NCBI GenBank assembly: GCA_035532755.1
Contig: DATKQI010000050.1
Coordinates: 1-9,625, forward strand
DNA: 9,625 nucleotides
Reading direction: 5' to 3'
DNA from: DATKQI01 sp035532755
GTDB lineage: Bacteria; Pseudomonadota; Alphaproteobacteria; Acetobacterales; Acetobacteraceae
This document shows positions 5,615-9,625 of the stretch, in pieces. Position numbers and translations under genes: made by a program. The notes below the pieces were generated by a model. The model was not told the DNA's origin, made no database searches, and was given only the letters and a program-made list of their open reading frames with translations. The first letter of the stretch is position 1. Every line of letters begins with the position of its first letter.

Positions 5615-8421
5615 TGCTGAACCATTCCCAACTGCCGCCGACCCCGGAAGAGGCGATCACGGTGCTGACCGATGCGCTGGCCGAGTTGTCCGCCGGCCGC
5701 GACGGCGTGCCGCGGGATGCGGCACTCGGCGCCTTCCGCCGCCACCTCGCCCGCATCCAGCACCATGTGCAGCACGCTTTCGAGCACGAGCAGATCGCCG
5801 GGCTGCAGGCGGCGCGGATGCTGGCCGCGCTGACCGACGGGCTGGTGCGCGCACTGGTGGCCTATGCCACCACCGATGCGGTGCGCGGCGCGACCGACCG
5901 GATGGCGGTGGCCGCCACCGGCGGTTACGGCCGCGGCGTGCTCGCCCCGTTCTCCGATGTGGACCTGCTGTTCCTGACCGAGGCCGAACCCTCCCCCCGC
6001 ACGCTGCAGGCGGTGGAGTTCATGCTGTATTTCCTGTGGGACCTGGGGCTGAAAGTGGGGCACGCCACGCGGTCCGTCGCCGACTGCCTGACGGAATCCC
6101 GCGGCGACGTGACCATCCGCACCGCGCTGCTGGATGCACGCTGCCTGTCGGGCGACGAGGCGCTGTTCACCCAGTTCCAGACCGCGTTCCGCGCCGCGTG
6201 CAAGGTGGACGGCGCGGGGGACTACATCGCCGAGAAGCAGGCGGAGCGGGCCGCGCGCCACCGCCGCTTCGGCGACAGCCCGTTCATGGTGGAGCCGCAT
6301 GTGAAGGAGGGGCGCGGGGGGTTGCGCGACCTCCAGACGCTGTACTGGATCGCCCGCTATATCCTGGGCACCGCCACCATCGAGGAACTGGCCGACCCGC
6401 AGGGCGCCGGCAGCGGCATCCTGACCGAGACCGAGGCCAAGCATTTCCGCCGGGCATGGGATTTCCTGTGGACCGTGCGCTTCCATCTGCACTATGTCGC
6501 CGGCCGCGCCGAGGAACGGTTGACCTTCGATGTGCAGCCGGTGGTGGGCGCGCGCATGGGCTACACCCGCCACGGCCGGCAGGACGGGGTGGAGCGGTTC
6601 ATGCGCCACTATTTCCTGACGGTGCGGGAGGTGACGCGGCTTTCCCACATCCTGGAGCCGGCGCTGGTGCGCGTGGCACTCGGCCCGCCCGCGCTCGCCG
6701 CCGAGGCCGATGCGGCGCTGATCGGCGCGGGCTTCGTGCTGGCGGACGGGCAGATGCTGTGCGCGCCGGGGCGGGACGTGCGCGACGAGCCCATCATGAT
6801 GCTGCGGATGCTGCAGATCGCGCGGGACCGCAACCTCGACCTGCACCCGCTCGCGATGCGCGCGCTGATCCGCAACGAGCGCCGCGCCCTTTCGCTGCGC
6901 GGCAACCCCGAGGCGGGGGCGCTGTTCCTCGACCTGCTGTGCGGGCGCGATGCCGAGCACAACCGCGCCGACGGCGCGCGCTGGATGGGCATCCTGAACG
7001 AGATCGGCTTCCTCGGCCGCTTCATCCCGGACTGGGCGCGCATCGTCGGGCAGATGCAGTTCGACACCTACCACGTGTTCACCGTCGATGAGCACACGAT
7101 CGAGGCGGTGCGCATACTGAACCTGCTGGAGCGCGGGGAGCTTGCCGATATCGCGCCTGTCGCCTCGGGCCTCGTGGACCATCTGCAATCCCGCCGGGCG
7201 CTGTACATGGCGATGATGCTGCACGACATCGCCAAGGGCCGGGGCGGGGACCATTCCGGACTCGGCGCCGACATCGCCCTTGCCGTCTGCCCCATGCTCG
7301 GGATGTCTCCCGAGGAGACGGAAATGGTCTCCTGGCTCGTGCTGCACCACCTGCTGCTGAGCCAGACCGCCTTCAAGCGCGACATCGACGATCCGAAGAC
7401 CATCCTCGACCTTGCCGACACCATCCAGTCGCCCGAGCGGCTGCGGCTGCTGCTGATCCTGACGGTGGCCGACATGCGGGCCGTATCGGCCAAGGTATGG
7501 AACGGCTGGAAGGCGACGCTGCTGCGGGAGCTGTATTCCCGCGTGGCCGAGGTGCTGGCCGGCGGGCTGTCCACCACCGAGCGGGACACGCGGGTTTCCC
7601 GCGCGAAGGAGGCGGCGGCGAACCTGCTGCAAGGCTGGAGCCGCGCCGAGATCGACGGGTTCCTGGCGCTGGGCTACCCCGCCTACTGGCTCGGCTTCGA
7701 CCCCGAGACGCATGTGCGCCATGCCCACATGATCCGCACGGCCAAGGCGCGGTCCGCCCCGCTGACCGTGCAGACCGAGCCGCTGCCCGCGCGATCGGTG
7801 ACGGAGGTGACGGTGTACACCACCGATCACGCGGGGCTGTTCAGCCGCATCGCCGGCGCGCTCGCCGTGGCCGGCGCCTCCATCGTGGATGCGCGCATCC
7901 ACACCATGACCGACGGCATGGCGCTCGACACGTTCTGGGTGCAGGACGCGGCGGGCGGCACTTTCGACGCGCCGCACCGGCTGGCCCGGCTGTCGGTGCT
8001 GATCGAGCAGGCGCTGTCCGGCCGGCTGCGGCTGGCGAGCGAGATCCGCAAGGCCACGCGCGCCCTGCTCGGCCGGCGCATGCGCGCGATCCATGTGCCG
8101 CCGCGCGTGGTGATCGACAACCACGCATCGAACACCCACACCGTGATCGAGGTGAACGGGCGCGACCGGCCCGGCCTGCTGCATGACGTGACGGATGCGA
8201 TCAGCAGCCAGGGGCTGCAGATCGCATCCGCCCATGTCAGCACCTACGGCGTGCGGGCGGTGGATGTGTTCTATGTGAAGGACGTGTTCGGCCTGAAGAT
8301 CGAGAACGAGCGCAAGCTCGCGGCACTGCGCGATGTGCTGCTGGGCGTCCTGCCGCTGGCGGAGGACGCGGCCCCCCCGGCCCCGACACCCCGCCGCCGC
8401 CGCGCCGCGACCGCGGCCTGA
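5614..8421 (+). CDS. glnD: Bifunctional PII uridylyltransferase / uridylyl-removing enzyme
   Basis: This cytoplasmic nitrogen sensor of 935 aa adds UMP to PII proteins (GlnB/GlnK) when glutamine is low and removes it when glutamine is high. That sets glutamine synthetase activity and nitrogen-regulated transcription. The nucleotidyltransferase domain has GGYGRGVLAPFSDVDLL (103-119) with Asp115 and Asp117 as expected metal ligands. A GlnD-specific linker with VEPHVKEGRGGLRDLQTLYWIARY follows. The HD hydrolase domain (about 490-625) shows His494, His537-Asp538 in MMLHDIAKG, His578-His579 and Asp620 in LTVADMRAVS. Two ACT domains, at about 729-805 (VYTTDHAGLFSRIAGALA) and 843-915 (NGRDRPGLLHDVTDAIS), are the glutamine-sensing part. 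The tail is Pro/Arg/Ala-rich (PRRRRAATAA). I prefer the ATG at 5614, in a TGATG overlap with the mutS stop; the in-frame TTG at 5611 would add one residue. No independent Shine-Dalgarno is evident, which points to translational coupling with mutS. Confidence 0.97.
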   Translation: MLNHSQLPPTPEEAITVLTDALAELSAGRDGVPRDAALGAFRRHLARIQHHVQHAFEHEQIAGLQAARMLAALTDGLVRALVAYATTDAVRGATDRMAVAATGGYGRGVLAPFSDVDLLFLTEAEPSPRTLQAVEFMLYFLWDLGLKVGHATRSVADCLTESRGDVTIRTALLDARCLSGDEALFTQFQTAFRAACKVDGAGDYIAEKQAERAARHRRFGDSPFMVEPHVKEGRGGLRDLQTLYWIARYILGTATIEELADPQGAGSGILTETEAKHFRRAWDFLWTVRFHLHYVAGRAEERLTFDVQPVVGARMGYTRHGRQDGVERFMRHYFLTVREVTRLSHILEPALVRVALGPPALAAEADAALIGAGFVLADGQMLCAPGRDVRDEPIMMLRMLQIARDRNLDLHPLAMRALIRNERRALSLRGNPEAGALFLDLLCGRDAEHNRADGARWMGILNEIGFLGRFIPDWARIVGQMQFDTYHVFTVDEHTIEAVRILNLLERGELADIAPVASGLVDHLQSRRALYMAMMLHDIAKGRGGDHSGLGADIALAVCPMLGMSPEETEMVSWLVLHHLLLSQTAFKRDIDDPKTILDLADTIQSPERLRLLLILTVADMRAVSAKVWNGWKATLLRELYSRVAEVLAGGLSTTERDTRVSRAKEAAANLLQGWSRAEIDGFLALGYPAYWLGFDPETHVRHAHMIRTAKARSAPLTVQTEPLPARSVTEVTVYTTDHAGLFSRIAGALAVAGASIVDARIHTMTDGMALDTFWVQDAAGGTFDAPHRLARLSVLIEQALSGRLRLASEIRKATRALLGRRMRAIHVPPRVVIDNHASNTHTVIEVNGRDRPGLLHDVTDAISSQGLQIASAHVSTYGVRAVDVFYVKDVFGLKIENERKLAALRDVLLGVLPLAEDAAPPAPTPRRRRAATAA

Positions 8422-8442
8422 GCTGCCCGCGCCACACTGCCG

Positions 8443-8502
8443 AATCGTCACCGGATCGCCGATGTGGATGCGGGCGAGCTTCGTCTCGTTGAAATACCCA
8501 CC
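8443..8502 (-). pseudogene. Relic of an HlyD/AaeA-type membrane fusion (efflux adaptor) gene
   Basis: Read on the minus strand, the gap between glnD and the oxidoreductase encodes GYFNETKLARIHIGDPVTI (8499 down to 8443). This matches a well-known segment of HlyD/EmrA/AaeA-family adaptors, near the end of the beta-barrel region, usually of the form [GA]-[YN]-[FM]-x-E-T-x-L-x-x-[IV]-x-x-G-x-P-V-x-I. These proteins bridge inner-membrane pumps to the outer membrane. Upstream, the frame soon runs into unrelated sequence (RTVVPWG) and the end of the oxidoreductase gene. Downstream, it runs antisense into the end of glnD with no further family resemblance. Only about 20 codons remain, so it cannot encode a working adaptor. 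The homology is from memory of family motifs, so a chance match is possible but looks unlikely. Confidence 0.5.
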
Positions 8503-8536
8503 CCATGGAACGACGGTCCTGCCGTGCGACCTGTGA

Positions 8537-9562
8537 TCAGGACAAGACGCCGGGGGCGAGTGCGGCCAGGAAGTTCCGGGCGTCGAAAAGCATGCCCGGA
8601 GCGAAGACGCCGCCCTGAGCTGTCGCGCCCTTCAGGATTCTTTCGACGGCTTCGACCACCAGAGGCGCGGTGATCGCATAGATGTCTCGTCCGCGGGCGG
8701 ACGCCCGGCGCACCGTGCTTCCTTGGCGGACCTCGACCTCAACGAGGAATGTTTGCGCCGAGCGTCCGGACGCGTCAGCCGCGACCGGCGGAGGGGTGGC
8801 GGCGTCCCGAAGATCGCGCAGCGGCGCGGTGTTCAAGTAGGTGTGGAGTTCGGACACCTGGAGGTGGCGCCCGATCAGGATCGCCTCCGTGAAGGGCAGT
8901 TCGACCATCTCCTGCACGCCGAAGGGTTCCGCGAACGGCCAGACGACGTTCGGCGCCGGATCGGCCAGCGGCCGCAGCTTCCCCTCGCAGAGCGTCAGGC
9001 GCCGGGCTGTGTTGCGCCGCCCTGTGGCGCGCGTCCCCTCGGTTGGTTTCCAACTGTCCAGGGCGATTCCGATGCGGGCCTCGTCGGCGCGGGTCCAGTC
9101 GTCCATGGCGGCCGTCGCCAGCAGGTCGCCCAGACCGCCGTAGAAGCCCATGGCGGGGATGACGGCGACGCCGGCCTCTGCCGCGGCCGCGGAATATCGC
9201 TCGAAGATCGCCTGAGCGCTGGCTTGCTCGGCCGTCACGTCGAGATAAGGGATGCGCGCCCGCAACGCCGCCGAGACCAGGGGTTCGGCCGTGTCCAGGA
9301 ACGGCCCCGCGCAGTTTATGACCGTGCTGGCTCCGGTGAGGGCGCGGGCCAGCGAGGCGGGATCCTCGAGGGCGGCGACGTGCCGTCTGACACCGGCCGG
9401 AAAATCGGCCGCCGCCAGGTTCGCCGCGTTGCGGCCGATCGCGATGGCCGTGAAGCCGCGCCGCGACAGCTCTTTGATCACGAAGCGGCCGGTGTGGCCT
9501 GCTGCCCCGTAGACCGCGACCACGGGCCGGAGGCTTCCGGCTTTTGAAAGACGATCGTTCAT
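8537..9562 (-). CDS. Saccharopine dehydrogenase-like NAD(P)-binding oxidoreductase
   Basis: The 341-aa protein has an N-terminal Rossmann fold: VVAVYGAAGHTG (14-25, a G-x-x-G-x-T-G loop), then AIGRN (41-45). INCAGPF (82-88), PYLDVTAEQ (105-113) and IPAMGFYGGLGDLLA (135-149) are typical of the saccharopine dehydrogenase NADP-binding family, which includes trans-acting enoyl reductase-like proteins. No membrane segment is evident, so it should be cytoplasmic. The substrate cannot be deduced; most members of this group are not lysine-pathway enzymes. The ATG at 9562 is supported by GAGGGA (9566-9571) 3 nt upstream and by the promoter layout behind it. It converges on glnD and appears slightly less GC-rich than maeB, mutS and glnD. 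Strong operator repeats upstream indicate tight transcriptional control, so its substrate is probably encountered only sometimes. Confidence 0.85.
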   Translation of the reverse strand: MNDRLSKAGSLRPVVAVYGAAGHTGRFVIKELSRRGFTAIAIGRNAANLAAADFPAGVRRHVAALEDPASLARALTGASTVINCAGPFLDTAEPLVSAALRARIPYLDVTAEQASAQAIFERYSAAAAEAGVAVIPAMGFYGGLGDLLATAAMDDWTRADEARIGIALDSWKPTEGTRATGRRNTARRLTLCEGKLRPLADPAPNVVWPFAEPFGVQEMVELPFTEAILIGRHLQVSELHTYLNTAPLRDLRDAATPPPVAADASGRSAQTFLVEVEVRQGSTVRRASARGRDIYAITAPLVVEAVERILKGATAQGGVFAPGMLFDARNFLAALAPGVLS

Positions 9563-9575
9563 GATTCCCTCGCGC

Positions 9576-9591
9576 TACAGACCTGTCTGTT
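9576..9591. promoter_or_regulatory. TetR-type operator O2 (over the predicted transcription start)
   Basis: TACAGACCTGTCTGTT is the second copy of the operator, with one outer half-site mismatch (final T instead of A). Its centre is 25 bp from that of O1. It covers the expected start point and early transcribed region of the oxidoreductase gene and ends close to the Shine-Dalgarno sequence. Confidence 0.65.
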
Positions 9592-9596
9592 CGTGT

Positions 9597-9625
9597 TAAA
9601 TACAGACAGGTCTGTAGCGCGTCAA
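9597..9625 (-). promoter_or_regulatory. Candidate sigma70-type promoter of the oxidoreductase gene
   Basis: On the minus strand, TTGACG (9620-9625, five of six matches to the -35 consensus) is followed after 17 bp by TATTTA (9597-9602), in the only AT-rich stretch nearby. TATTTA matches the -10 consensus at three of six positions, so the -10 is weak. The start point would fall near 9590, giving a leader of about 28 nt with GAGGGA before the ATG. The position relative to the two operators supports the assignment. Confidence 0.55.
9601..9616. promoter_or_regulatory. TetR-type operator O1 (between the -35 and -10 boxes)
   Basis: TACAGACAGGTCTGTA is a palindrome with 7-bp half-sites TACAGAC/GTCTGTA around a 2-bp centre. 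Size and symmetry fit operators of dimeric TetR/AcrR-family repressors. It lies within the spacer of the candidate minus-strand promoter, where a bound repressor would block RNA polymerase. No regulator gene is in the window; it is probably encoded just beyond 9625. Confidence 0.7.

Larger units (their letters stand above)
9571..9621. repeat. Perfect inverted repeat with 20-bp arms upstream of the oxidoreductase
   Basis: The left arm is 9571-9590 and the right arm 9602-9621. They are exact reverse complements across all 20 positions, separated by the AT-rich 11-bp spacer TCGTGTTAAAT (9591-9601). Pairing stops at 9570/9622. Each arm itself contains the near-palindrome ACAGAC-NN-GTCTGT, so the structure is best read as two copies of one operator in opposite orientation. 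Confidence 0.95.

Noticed and set aside
5557..8451. 964-codon minus-strand open frame antisense to glnD
   Set aside because: Its length reflects GC bias, and the composition (His, Arg, Gln, Gly) is typical of an antisense shadow. Only the part lying beyond the glnD stop (8443 onward) matches a protein family, and that is reported as a gene relic.
8464..8673. Short plus-strand open frame downstream of glnD
   Set aside because: No ribosome binding site and no recognisable protein pattern. It runs antisense into the end of the oxidoreductase gene.
9571..9621. The inverted repeat read as a transposon end or a transcription terminator
   Set aside because: No transposase or target duplication is visible, and no T-run follows. 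Its internal 16-bp palindromes and placement around a promoter fit operators better.

Overview
The window is very GC-rich DNA from a bacterial chromosome. Conserved genes fill most of it, and a small accessory block sits at the right end. The divergent maeB / mutS-glnD arrangement, the style of MutS (Walker A with NMAGKST) and GlnD, and strong G/C preference at third codon positions suggest an alphaproteobacterium. Acetobacteraceae or another Rhodospirillales lineage is my best guess, from gene content alone.

Left edge (1-607): the last 34 codons of a plus-strand gene that resembles the C-terminus of a bactofilin (polymer-forming cytoskeletal protein), then a small predicted lipoprotein of unknown function. 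Next (608-2902, minus strand, convergent with the lipoprotein) is maeB, a malic enzyme fused to a phosphotransacetylase-like regulatory domain. A 111-bp divergent intergenic region carries good ribosome binding sites for both flanking genes and one weak promoter candidate for maeB.

Centre (3014-8421): mutS (DNA mismatch recognition ATPase) and glnD (PII uridylyltransferase / uridylyl-removing enzyme) are consecutive plus-strand genes joined by a TGATG stop/start overlap, so they are very probably co-transcribed and translationally coupled. MutS carries a short island of A/T-ending codons just before its ATPase domain. All motifs I checked in both proteins are intact, except a Tyr-to-Trp change in one MutS motif.

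Right end (8422-9625): glnD is followed by 115 bp that hold, on the minus strand, what looks like a roughly 20-codon relic of an HlyD/AaeA-type efflux adaptor gene. A minus-strand gene for a saccharopine-dehydrogenase-like NAD(P)-binding oxidoreductase follows. Its upstream region contains a perfect 20-bp-arm inverted repeat made of two copies of a 16-bp TetR-type palindrome. One copy lies between a TTGACG -35 box and an AT-rich -10, the other over the predicted transcription start. This looks like a tightly repressed oxidoreductase, probably controlled by a regulator encoded just beyond the window edge. It appears to have been placed next to glnD at a spot where other genes have been lost.

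I see no RNA genes, CRISPR arrays, transposases or phage genes. The conserved genes look ordinary. The operator/promoter at 9571-9625 and the gene relic at 8443-8502 are the most informative non-routine features. Nothing here amounts to a clear new multi-gene system.
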